DNA from: a bacterium
GTDB lineage: Bacteria; UBP6; UBA1177; JAKLFG01
Direction: 5' to 3'
NCBI GenBank assembly: GCA_029573155.1
Contig: JAKQHE010000252.1
Span: 1 to 40,708 of the forward strand
DNA: 40,708 nt
Below the pieces are notes generated by a model that worked only from the letters and a program-made list of their open reading frames with translations, was not told the DNA's origin and ran no database searches. Positions 27,705 through 34,846 of the stretch are shown piece after piece (within the stretch, counting starts at the first letter, position 1; each line of letters opens with the position of its first letter). The translations under genes were made by a program, and so were the position numbers.

Positions 27705-28803
27705 TAGTGGGCGCATCGGCAGGGGCATTGTAGATGGCGCTCGCCTTGTACTTCTCGACGAAGTAGGTCCCGATGAGTTTCAGTATCGCGAAGGTCGGCA
27801 CCGCGACGAGCACACCGAGGAAACCGGCCAGTTCGGCGCCGGCGAAGAGCGCGATGATGACGAAGACCGGGCTGACGCCCACATTGCGCCCGACGATATT
27901 CGGAGTTATCGCGATCATGTCGGTCATCTGAATGACGGCGAACACGATAAGCACCTTGACGAAAAGCAGAGGGCCGCCGGCGCTGAGCGCCAATAGCGAC
28001 GCGACGATGATGCCGGTGATGATGCCGATGTATGGTACGAAGCAGAGCGTGCCGATGAGGATGCCGAGCGAGGCGCCGTCGGGCAGGCCGATGACCGTGA
28101 GCCCGAAGGCATAGAGCGAACCGAGCACGAAGCAGACGCCGAGTTGGCCCCGGATGAACCCGGCGAGCACCCGGTCGAACTTATGGAGCCACTCGACCAT
28201 CTCTTCCTTCCGGGCCGGAGGGAACAGGGAAACAAGCGCGTCATAGACCGCCGGGAGCCGGGTGCTCACAAAGAAGGTCACCACCGCGTAGATGAGCAGG
28301 TCCACGAGAAAGAAGAGCGCCGAGAAGGTCTGGCGGAACACCGTCCCCATGAACTGGGGCATCGATTGAAAACTCGGCACCACCGTGCCGAGCCGTTCGA
28401 GTAGCGCCTCTTCGGTGAGATTCTGGTATTCGCTGATGTTGATGCCGTTCTCGTACGCCTTCTCGTATACCCAATTGACGGTGGATACGGCGAGCAGCGG
28501 CAGTCGCTTCACCGCATCGGCGAGTTGCGCGAATATGGCGGGAAGTATCACGAAGACAAGGAGCGCGAGGAACAGGAGCGCCAATATCATGAGCAGGATC
28601 GTCGCCACGCTGCGCGGCAGGCGCATCCGGTTGTTCATGAAGGCGACGAGCGGCGATACGGCATAGGCGGTGAAGAAGGCGGCGAGCAGGATGGCGCTGA
28701 TGTGCGGCAGGAGTACGAGGATGAAGAGGAATATCAGAAAAAAACCGAGCGGTATCCAGCCCTTACGCTCGACAAAAAACGCGTATATCTTCTCTTGTAT
28801 CAT
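27688..28803 (-). CDS. AI-2E family (PerM-type) transporter
   Basis: A 371-residue inner-membrane protein with about eight helices. FILVLLPHISAILLAAFFTAYAVSPLV near the start and LIGTLCFVPYIGIITGIIVASLLAL, MTDMIAITPNIVGRNVGVSPVFVIIALFAGAELAGFLGVLVAVP in the second half are the conserved AI-2E/PerM family segments. Substrates for the family range from autoinducer-2 export to ion antiport, so the name is only a family label. The start is one base after the FecR-like gene stop, so it is co-transcribed with the secreted-protein genes. Confidence 0.9.
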   Translation of the reverse strand: MIQEKIYAFFVERKGWIPLGFFLIFLFILVLLPHISAILLAAFFTAYAVSPLVAFMNNRMRLPRSVATILLMILALLFLALLVFVILPAIFAQLADAVKRLPLLAVSTVNWVYEKAYENGINISEYQNLTEEALLERLGTVVPSFQSMPQFMGTVFRQTFSALFFLVDLLIYAVVTFFVSTRLPAVYDALVSLFPPARKEEMVEWLHKFDRVLAGFIRGQLGVCFVLGSLYAFGLTVIGLPDGASLGILIGTLCFVPYIGIITGIIVASLLALSAGGPLLFVKVLIVFAVIQMTDMIAITPNIVGRNVGVSPVFVIIALFAGAELAGFLGVLVAVPTFAILKLIGTYFVEKYKASAIYNAPADAPTNAQPS

Positions 28804-28804
28804 A

Positions 28805-29545
28805 TCACTTCACCGGCGCGTTCTCGCGGTACCACGCATCGGCGTTGGCAGCCCCGATGGGGACGGGTTTGGAAAGCGTCCCGTCGGCGGAGAACTTGAC
28901 CATCTGCATCGCCTCGACGACGATCTTCTCCCACTCCTGCACCCCTATCTCCTTCGGTCCGGCGACCTCCTGTTTCGAACGGTTCTTCTTCCATTCCTGA
29001 ATGTTCATCTTCTTCGGCTCGGCCGGCTTGGCGGGCACCGCGATCTCGACCTTGCCGTTCTCGACCATGAGCGCTCCGGCGCCGTTCGTCTCGACCACGA
29101 AGCCGAAACTGGTGCCGCGCACCCCGGCGACGGCGTTCTTCGACTCGACGACGAAGCCACCCGCCTCGTTCTTGCTGACCAGTTTCTTCACATTCGACCA
29201 TATCTTGCCGAAAAAGACCTTCATCTTGTAACTCTCGCGTTCACAGGAGGAGTTCGACACTATCTCGGTCAGACTGACGAGCGAGTTCTCACCCACCTTG
29301 AGCGCCGAGCCGTCGGGGAATATCAGCATGAGCCGGGAGGCCGACTCGGTCTTGACGAAATGGGAGGCGGGCACCTCCTGCCCCGACTTCAGGGGCGTCC
29401 ATGCCTGCTGGTCGGGCGACGACTTCGCCGTCCCTTCCAGTTTATCCACCTTCACGGCGCCGGCGGCGCCGCACTCCGCCGCGCCGAGCGTCGATGCGCA
29501 GACGGCAAGGGCGACGCACAAGGAAACAAGGAGCATATTCCGCAC
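28805..29545 (-). CDS. Secreted FecR-domain protein
   Basis: A 246-residue protein with a Sec signal peptide (MRNMLLVSLCVALAVCAST). The FecR domain follows: AWTPLKSGQEVPASHFVKTESASRLMLIFPDGSALKVGENS, VFFGKIWSNV, and NAVAGVRGTSFGFVVE, the last being a strongly conserved motif. Here it stands alone, without the transmembrane anti-sigma part, so it is probably periplasmic and structural or sensory. The start is a GTG, because AAGGAGG sits five bases upstream; the ATG eleven codons earlier has no such site. It lies between the FlgT-like and AI-2E genes. Confidence 0.85.
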   Translation of the reverse strand: MRNMLLVSLCVALAVCASTLGAAECGAAGAVKVDKLEGTAKSSPDQQAWTPLKSGQEVPASHFVKTESASRLMLIFPDGSALKVGENSLVSLTEIVSNSSCERESYKMKVFFGKIWSNVKKLVSKNEAGGFVVESKNAVAGVRGTSFGFVVETNGAGALMVENGKVEIAVPAKPAEPKKMNIQEWKKNRSKQEVAGPKEIGVQEWEKIVVEAMQMVKFSADGTLSKPVPIGAANADAWYRENAPVK

Positions 29546-29584
29546 GATCCCCTCCTTCAGGAAAACCTTCGGTGCCATGATAGA

Positions 29585-30739
29585 CTATTTGGGCTCGACC
29601 ACAACTTTTTTCCCGTCGATGCCGGTCGCCTTGAATTTGTCAGCCAGCGACTGCGCGAGCCCGTTGGCGTCGCCGCGGAACATGACGCGGAAGGTCGCCG
29701 TGCCGCCTTCGAACGACTGCACCACCACGCCGGTCACCAGTTTGTTGGCGCGCACCGCCTGTTCCGCCTTGAACATCGCGACCGAGTCGGGCAGTTTGCC
29801 GACCACGAGCGTGAACTCCTCGCCGTTGTTGAGCGTCTGGGTCCACGACTTCACCATGTCGGTCACCAGTTTCTGCGACGCGTTCTTCGCCGCCTTGTCT
29901 ATCGCCATGGTGCCGCCGGTCACCGGGTCGATGTGGGCCTGCGCCGCCTGCCCCGCCGACGAGCCGAGCACCTTGCCGTCCTTGAGGTTGATGGCGCGCA
30001 TCGTGACATTTGCCTGATTCGAGGTCATCGTCGAGCCGGCGACCGACCCGAGCGTGCGGGCCATCGCCTTGCCGACTATCACGATGTCGGCGTCGATGTT
30101 CTTGGTGAGTTGCAGGACATCCTGATTGCTGATGTCGACCACCTGAAAGGCCGGCTTCACTTTGGCGCCGGTCGCAAGCGCGTTGCGATCGACGATACGG
30201 AAGTTCTTTTCGAGCAGGGCCGCGGTGAGCGCCTGTTCGGCCGCGCCGATGTCGCTCTGCATCGTCTGCGCGGTCGCGCCGCCCCACCAGAACGAGAACA
30301 CCGTCGCGCCGACATTCTGCTCAGCCATCATGACGACCACTTTGGGATAGTTCATCCGTTCGAGCGTCGTCTGGAGGAGTTCGAGGTCGTTCTTGAGGTC
30401 GCTTTCCTTCACGGTCACCTCGACCTTCGCCGTCACGACCCCCTGCGCCTCCTTCGCTTCGAGTACCTTATAGGCCTTGATGTAGCCCTTCACTTTCGAG
30501 ATTATCTTGTCCGACACCAGTTGGTAGTTCTCGACGACCGTCTCGGCCGAAACGGTCGCACCGATGACCATCTCGAGCGCGCGCCGCAGGGCATCCTCGG
30601 TCGCCTCCTTCTTGGCCAGTTCGACATTGCCGTTCACCACGGCGCCGAACCCTTCGACCGTCACCTTCTTCTCGGACGCCTCGACCGCGCCGAACATCAG
30701 CGCCACCGCGCAGAAGACCATAACAAAGGATCTTTTCAT
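29585..30739 (-). CDS. Secreted FlgT-like protein (N-terminal FlgT domain)
   Basis: A 384-residue protein with a signal peptide (MKRSFVMVFCAVALMFGAVEA, cut before Ser). Residues 25-110 resemble the N-terminal domain of flagellar assembly protein T: VTVEGFGAVVNGNVELAKKEATEDALRRALEMVIGATVSAETVVENYQLVSDKI. A middle domain (about 135-270) with VVVMMAEQNVG and DADIVIVGKAMA follows the same architecture. GGAGGG precedes the ATG. No flagellar gene is seen in the window, so the flagellar link is uncertain; similar proteins occur in envelope lipoprotein operons. It is 14 bases from the LPP20-like gene. Confidence 0.75.
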   Translation of the reverse strand: MKRSFVMVFCAVALMFGAVEASEKKVTVEGFGAVVNGNVELAKKEATEDALRRALEMVIGATVSAETVVENYQLVSDKIISKVKGYIKAYKVLEAKEAQGVVTAKVEVTVKESDLKNDLELLQTTLERMNYPKVVVMMAEQNVGATVFSFWWGGATAQTMQSDIGAAEQALTAALLEKNFRIVDRNALATGAKVKPAFQVVDISNQDVLQLTKNIDADIVIVGKAMARTLGSVAGSTMTSNQANVTMRAINLKDGKVLGSSAGQAAQAHIDPVTGGTMAIDKAAKNASQKLVTDMVKSWTQTLNNGEEFTLVVGKLPDSVAMFKAEQAVRANKLVTGVVVQSFEGGTATFRVMFRGDANGLAQSLADKFKATGIDGKKVVVEPK

Positions 30740-30753
30740 GACACGCCCTCCCG

Positions 30754-31587
30754 TCAGTACAGAATGACCACCCGACCCTCGCTCAGCGCGTCGGGGGCGA
30801 GTTTCGTTTGTATCGCCGTCACTTCGGCGGCGCCGACGACCAGGTCGGACTTATTCTTGAGTTTCGACGCCTTCACCACGAGCAGCGTCGAGGCGTCGCC
30901 GTACAACGCCGCCACCGCATCGAGATCGTTCTTGACATAGCGCGCCACCCCGTTCGCCTTGAGCGCCTCATCCTTGACCTGCTTCTTGCTGTACACGATC
31001 TTGCCGTCGTCGGTGTAGACCGCCGGGAACATCGTCGGCGCGAATTTGAGACCGCGCGCATCGAACACGAGCGTCTTCTTGGCGTCGGCCGCCGGTGCCG
31101 CCGCGCCCGCCTTCACCGATTCCTTCGACGCCAGTTCCTTGTCGGCGGCGCCGGTCGCGGCCGCCTTATCGTACAGCGAGGAGAGCGGGACCCGTATCAC
31201 GACATCCACCCCGCCATCGGAGTAATATTTCGTCGTGACGATCTCGGCCCCCCTGACGAGTCCCTCGACCGAGGTCTTGACCTCCATGGATTCCTCCATC
31301 GAGTTCTTCATGGTCGTGGTCCCGACGACCGTCACCCCCTTGATCGCCTCGAGCAGGTTGCGGTATGCGTCGGCCTTGGCCACCCGTTCGGCCCCGAGCC
31401 GCGCGACCGCCACATTGGGCGCCTTCAGGTCGGGCGCGCCGCTACCGGTCGCGTAGACATACTGCTTGGTCCAGTTTATCTTCCCGCTCGGCACATCCTG
31501 CACCGCATCGCTCTTGTCGGCCTCCTGTGCCGTCAAGATACCCCCGAGGAAAGCCAGCACCGTCAAAAGAGACATCATCCGCGCCAT
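30754..31587 (-). CDS. Secreted LPP20-like protein
   Basis: A 277-residue protein with a signal peptide (MARMMSLLTVLAFLGGILTAQEA). There is no lipobox cysteine, unlike typical LPP20 lipoproteins. The family segment is YVYATGSGAPDLKAPNVAVARLGAERVAKADAYRNLLEAIKGVTVVGTTTM, then DGGVDVVIRVPLSSLYD. The C-terminal half (PTMFPAVYTDDGKIVYSKKQV) resembles the tail of this group. AAGGAG precedes the ATG at six bases. It is the first of the run LPP20-FlgT-FecR-AI-2E and begins 71 bases past glgA, so it may share the glgA transcript. Confidence 0.78.
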   Translation of the reverse strand: MARMMSLLTVLAFLGGILTAQEADKSDAVQDVPSGKINWTKQYVYATGSGAPDLKAPNVAVARLGAERVAKADAYRNLLEAIKGVTVVGTTTMKNSMEESMEVKTSVEGLVRGAEIVTTKYYSDGGVDVVIRVPLSSLYDKAAATGAADKELASKESVKAGAAAPAADAKKTLVFDARGLKFAPTMFPAVYTDDGKIVYSKKQVKDEALKANGVARYVKNDLDAVAALYGDASTLLVVKASKLKNKSDLVVGAAEVTAIQTKLAPDALSEGRVVILY

Positions 31588-31658
31588 GGCGTTCTCCTTA
31601 AAAAAATCCGCGATCATCATAGACCTGTCGATCACTCTATTATTCGAAAAACACTTCA

Positions 31659-33110
31659 TTATTTTTCCACCAGCACCCGTTCATAGACCGCGAGGTACCG
31701 GCCGGCCGGCTCACGCCAGCCGAGGTCGGCCGTCATGCACCGCCGGGCCATGAGGCGATAGCGGTCGCGATCGTCGCGGAACAGGGAAACGGCGTCGGCG
31801 ACGCGCCGCTGGAGCGCCTCCGGCGTGTAGTCGCGGAACTTGAGTCCCGTCCCGTGGGCCGGATGCTCGTCCATGTCGATGACCGTCTCGTCGAGCCCGC
31901 CGACCGCCCGGACGACCGGCACCGTCCCGTAGCGCATCGCGTACATCTGGTTGAGCCCGCACGGCTCGTGGCGCGACGGCATGAGGTAAAAATCGCTCCC
32001 GGCGTGGATGAGGTGCGCCAGCCGCTCGTCGTAGGCGGTCTTCAGCACGATACGGTCGGAGAACCGTTCGGCGAGATTGCGCAGGGCGTCGGTCAGTAGT
32101 TTCTCCCCGTCGCCCAGTATCGCGAAGAGCGCGTCGCCGCGTGCCGCCGCCTCGCCGAGCATCCGCACAAGAAGATCCACCCCCTTGTCGATGTTGATGT
32201 GGGTGACCATCCCGAACAGCGGCAGGTCGGTCGCGCGGTCGAGCCCGAACTCGGCGAGCAACGCCGTGCGGCATGCCGATCGTCCTTCGTCATCGGGCGT
32301 GGCATAGCGGACCGGCAGGTGTATGTCGTTCTCGGGGTCCCAGTGGTCAGCGTCGATACCGTTGCGGATCGGCGTCATCTTGTGGGCCATCTGCCGCATG
32401 AGCCCGTCCAGTCCGTGACCGAACTCGGCGCTCCGTGTCTCCTCGGCGTAGCGGTGACTGACCGTCGTGATGGCGTCGGCATAGACAATGCCGCCCTTCA
32501 AGTAGTTGATATGGTTATAGAATTCCAATTTATCGGGGCTGAACACCCCCCACCCGAGGTTCAGGATGTGCAGATCGTACATCCAGAACTTGCCCTGATA
32601 GGCGATGTTGTGGATGGTGAGCACCGTCCGCGCCGTCGCCAAACGACCGTAGGGCGCATAGGCCTCCTTTAGATAGACCGGCACGAGCGCCGTCTGCCAA
32701 TCGTTGCAATGGATGAGGTCGGGCCGCACGATGTTCTCGGCCACCTCGACGACCGCCCGTGAAAAAAAGACGAACCGCTCCGAGTTGTCGGGGTAATCGC
32801 CGGTCGCGGTGCCGTAGAGGGCGTCGCGCTCGAAATAGTGGCTCGCGACGAAATAGACCGGCACCTCGCTCCCCGGCAGGGTCCCCTGCCATATCTCGGC
32901 CGGCTCCTCGTGGTCCGACACCGATATCGGGAAACGGTGCGGCGTCCGCTCGATGCCGAACCGTTCGCTGTCTATGATGGCGTAGAGCGGCATGACCATC
33001 GCGACCTCGCACCGGCCCGCCAACGCCTTGGCGAGCGCGCCGACCGTCTCGGAAAGCGCACCGGCCCGGGTGAACGGGTAAATCTCGGAAGAAGCGATAA
33101 GGACCCTCAC
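31659..33110 (-). CDS. glgA: Glycogen/starch synthase (GT5)
   Basis: A 483-residue GT5 enzyme that extends alpha-1,4-glucan from an NDP-glucose donor. Family segments are clear: IHCNDWQTALVPVYLKE, LTIHNIAYQGKFW, YADAITTVSHRYAEE, NGIDADHWDPEND, and SDFYLMPSRHEPCGLNQMYAMRYGTVPVVRAVGGLDETV. The normally invariant N-terminal KTGGLADV is RAGALSET here, with Arg15 where E. coli has Lys15. The start is a GTG in MRVLIASSEIYPF, with GAGGAA upstream and a promoter 41 bases away. No other glycogen gene is in the window. Confidence 0.92.
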   Translation of the reverse strand: MRVLIASSEIYPFTRAGALSETVGALAKALAGRCEVAMVMPLYAIIDSERFGIERTPHRFPISVSDHEEPAEIWQGTLPGSEVPVYFVASHYFERDALYGTATGDYPDNSERFVFFSRAVVEVAENIVRPDLIHCNDWQTALVPVYLKEAYAPYGRLATARTVLTIHNIAYQGKFWMYDLHILNLGWGVFSPDKLEFYNHINYLKGGIVYADAITTVSHRYAEETRSAEFGHGLDGLMRQMAHKMTPIRNGIDADHWDPENDIHLPVRYATPDDEGRSACRTALLAEFGLDRATDLPLFGMVTHINIDKGVDLLVRMLGEAAARGDALFAILGDGEKLLTDALRNLAERFSDRIVLKTAYDERLAHLIHAGSDFYLMPSRHEPCGLNQMYAMRYGTVPVVRAVGGLDETVIDMDEHPAHGTGLKFRDYTPEALQRRVADAVSLFRDDRDRYRLMARRCMTADLGWREPAGRYLAVYERVLVEK

Positions 33111-33150
33111 AGCCGCCGTTCCTCTTAAATAAGAAAAAAGACCAAGCGAC

Positions 33151-33179
33151 AGTATAGCAACAAACGGCCCCCGAGTCAA
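33151..33179 (-). promoter_or_regulatory. Sigma-70 promoter for glgA
   Basis: On the minus strand TTGACT (33174-33179) and TATACT (33151-33156) with an ideal 17-base spacer. Start near 33144 leaves a 33-base leader to the GTG. The -35 box ends about a dozen bases from the truncated end of the transposase remnant. Confidence 0.78.
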
Positions 33180-33191
33180 CTTTTTGAAGGG

Positions 33192-33958
33192 GTCGCTCGC
33201 GCTCTGCGGGCGATACGGAAGAAGACCGGCCCGACCGCCGATCAGACGCAGTCATGGAAGACCTTCCTCAAGAATCACCGTGACGGCATCGCGGCGATGG
33301 ACTTCTTTACGGTGCCCACGGTGAAGTTCCAACTCCTGTATGTGTTCTTCGTCATCTCCCATGCGCGGCGGCGGATCATCCATTTCGCCTGTACGCTCAA
33401 TCCCACGGCCGAATGGGTGTTGCAACAGCTCCGGGAGGCATTCCCGTTCGACGAGGCGCCGCGATATCTTATCTTCGACCGGGGCTGTCCGTTCCCGTCG
33501 CTCAGGGCATCGATCCGGGCGATGGGGATATCCCCTATCATGACCGGCTATCAGTCGCCGTGGCAGAACGGCGTCGCGGAACGATTCGTGTTGAGTGCCC
33601 GTTCGGACTTGCTGAATCGGGTGATCGTGCTGAACGAGAAACATCTGCATCGGCTGATGAAGGAGTATGTCGCATGAGCGGTTTTCGGCCCTCGTAAACC
33701 TCACCCCCAACCCTCTCCAAAGTGGAGAGGGAGAATTCGGTCACCTCATCCAATGCGAGGGCGACAAAGTCCTTCTCCGTTGCGGAGAAGGTGAAGGATG
33801 AGGTTGTCTGGGCAACGAGGACCGTTGTCATCTGGCCGTTTCGCGCGACTCGCCTATCGGCAGAGAGAAAGAGACGCGGCCTGAAAAGGCGGAACTCATC
33901 GCTTTGCCGCGGCTCGGTGGATTACAGCATCGCTACACATGGAAGAAAGCGGCGTAAC
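33192..33958 (+). pseudogene. Integrase-core (rve, DDE) transposase remnant, truncated and split
   Basis: Two pieces of one gene. Piece one (33192-33675) lacks the N-terminal helix-turn-helix part and reads QSWKTFLKNH, GIAAMDFFTVPT (first catalytic Asp), YLIFDRG (second Asp), then SPWQNGVAERFV (Glu) and IVLNEKHLHRLMKEYVA before a stop. Piece two (33848-33958), in another frame, reads DSPIGREKETRP, then LPRLGGLQHRYTWKKAA and stop, the normal C-terminus of this family. About a dozen residues (YYH-DRTH region) are replaced by 172 bases at 33676-33847 that contain an inverted repeat. The gene is dead. Confidence 0.85.
33698..33805. repeat. Inverted-repeat element inserted in the transposase gene
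   Basis: An imperfect long inverted repeat: the left arm (33698-33719) begins AACCTCACCCCCAACC and the right arm (33784-33805) is its approximate complement ending GGATGAGGTT. Each arm also carries a small palindrome, CCCTCTCC-AAAGT-GGAGAGGG and CCTTCTCC-GTTGC-GGAGAAGG. It encodes nothing and looks like a MITE or a folded intergenic repeat. Confidence 0.7.
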
Positions 33959-33972
33959 GGCCGCCGCTTTTC
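33947..33972 (+). terminator. Terminator-like hairpin at the end of the transposase remnant
   Basis: AAAGCGGC (33947-33954) pairs perfectly with GCCGCTTT (33964-33971) around a nine-base loop and is followed by one more T. It overlaps the stop codon of the second transposase piece. From here to 34173 no gene or repeat was recognised. Confidence 0.45.
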
Positions 33973-34173
33973 ACTTCGAAGCTAAATTCGGTGAGGGGAG
34001 AACTGCATCGAAAATGGCTTCTGAACGGCATTTTCTCGCGGTTTGACGCTGTTTCTTCGCGTCTCACCTCCCCTACTTCGATCCGCGTGAGAAAAAGGGT
34101 CGGCAACAGGGATTCCCAACCGTGGATCGGCGCGCTTTTCAGGGTTCCCGAGGATTTCGAACCTTTTGATCAA

Positions 34174-34449
34174 CTATTGAATATCACTATCCGACAATGA
34201 TTTGACAGAGGACAGGTACTTGCGGTCCCCCTTTACGATGTAGTCGGGGCTGTTCACGCCCAGCCCATAGACATACTGCTCAAGGATGCCGCCGTCGGCG
34301 TCAACCTTCGCTACGGGGGTGAGTTGTCCTGCATAGAGCAAGCGGTACTCCACTATTGCGTCCGCCTGCGGGCCGTAGCCTTCGGCGGAGGACCCGTCCT
34401 TCTTCGTCTTGGCGATGAGCCGGTTCAGTTTTTTTTCTTCATCCTCTTC
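34174..34449 (-). pseudogene. Displaced RHS core fragment
   Basis: A 91-codon open stretch without a start, in the reading frame of the gene before it and separated from it by two stop codons. It reads KKLNRLIAKTKKDG, then VEYRLLYAGQLTPVAKVDADGGILEQYVYG and NSPDYIVKGDRKY, the conserved RHS stretch ahead of the core, before diverging and stopping. The same stretch occurs in the RHS gene at 34847-35830 with about 90 per cent DNA identity. This is an RHS orphan left by recombination. Confidence 0.78.
34217..34323 (-). repeat. Direct repeat copy 1 (RHS core, downstream of immunity gene)
   Basis: 107 bases that align without gaps to 35612-35718, with about eleven mismatches, most of them clustered at 34257-34269. 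The pair flanks the toxin tip and immunity gene. Confidence 0.9.
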
Positions 34450-34455
34450 TCACGA

Positions 34456-34842
34456 TCACAGATCCGTCGGCGGCCGAGGGACTGTTTCTTTTCTTATTAT
34501 TGCGTTGAGAAAACCGTGAAATACATTGATAGCGATAATCATTATGAAAGAAAGCCACATGTCTTTGTCGTCTCCGCCCGTGATTATTCCCTTCAAAAAT
34601 GACGGTGCATAAAACAACAATATTATCGAAAAAACGAAGGATGCTATTATCGACATCGCTGATGGATTTTTTAACAGAGCATAGTCCATAAAAGCTATTG
34701 CCATGATCGACCCAAAGATGCTTGCTCCTATGGAGGAACTAAATGTCTGATAATGCATGTACAATGCCGCAGCCAATATCCCGCTGATTAGAAGAGATAC
34801 CAACAAACGGAGAAAAACTATTTTGGAGTTTAGGTTTTTCAT
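34456..34842 (-). CDS. Small membrane protein, putative immunity to the RHS toxin
   Basis: A 128-residue protein with four probable membrane segments, among them VFLRLLVSLLISGILAAALYM, SIIASFVFSIILLFYAPSFL and LSFIMIIAINVFHGFLNAI. No family is recognised. The ATG comes four bases after the RHS stop, with GGTGAGG overlapping the junction, so it is coupled to the toxin gene. It is much richer in A and T (about 35-40 per cent GC in sampled lines) than the chromosome around it, as is the toxin tip. Position, size and composition fit an immunity gene of a polymorphic toxin; this is inference. Confidence 0.65.
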   Translation of the reverse strand: MKNLNSKIVFLRLLVSLLISGILAAALYMHYQTFSSSIGASIFGSIMAIAFMDYALLKNPSAMSIIASFVFSIILLFYAPSFLKGIITGGDDKDMWLSFIMIIAINVFHGFLNAIIRKETVPRPPTDL

Positions 34843-34846
34843 GACC

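Noticed and set aside
29470-29545. Lipoprotein signal in the FecR-domain protein (LAVC)
   Set aside because: The residue before Cys is Val, which fits the lipobox poorly; a normal signal peptide is more likely.
28670-30940. 756-codon plus-strand open frame
   Set aside because: It is antisense to the FecR- and FlgT-like genes, whose signal peptides, ribosome sites and domain motifs are clear. The plus-strand product is His/Arg/Leu-rich low-complexity, typical of an antisense frame in GC-rich DNA.
33722-33985. 87-codon plus-strand open frame
   Set aside because: It spans the inverted-repeat insertion and the second transposase piece in a wrong frame; the transposase C-terminus is the true signal there.
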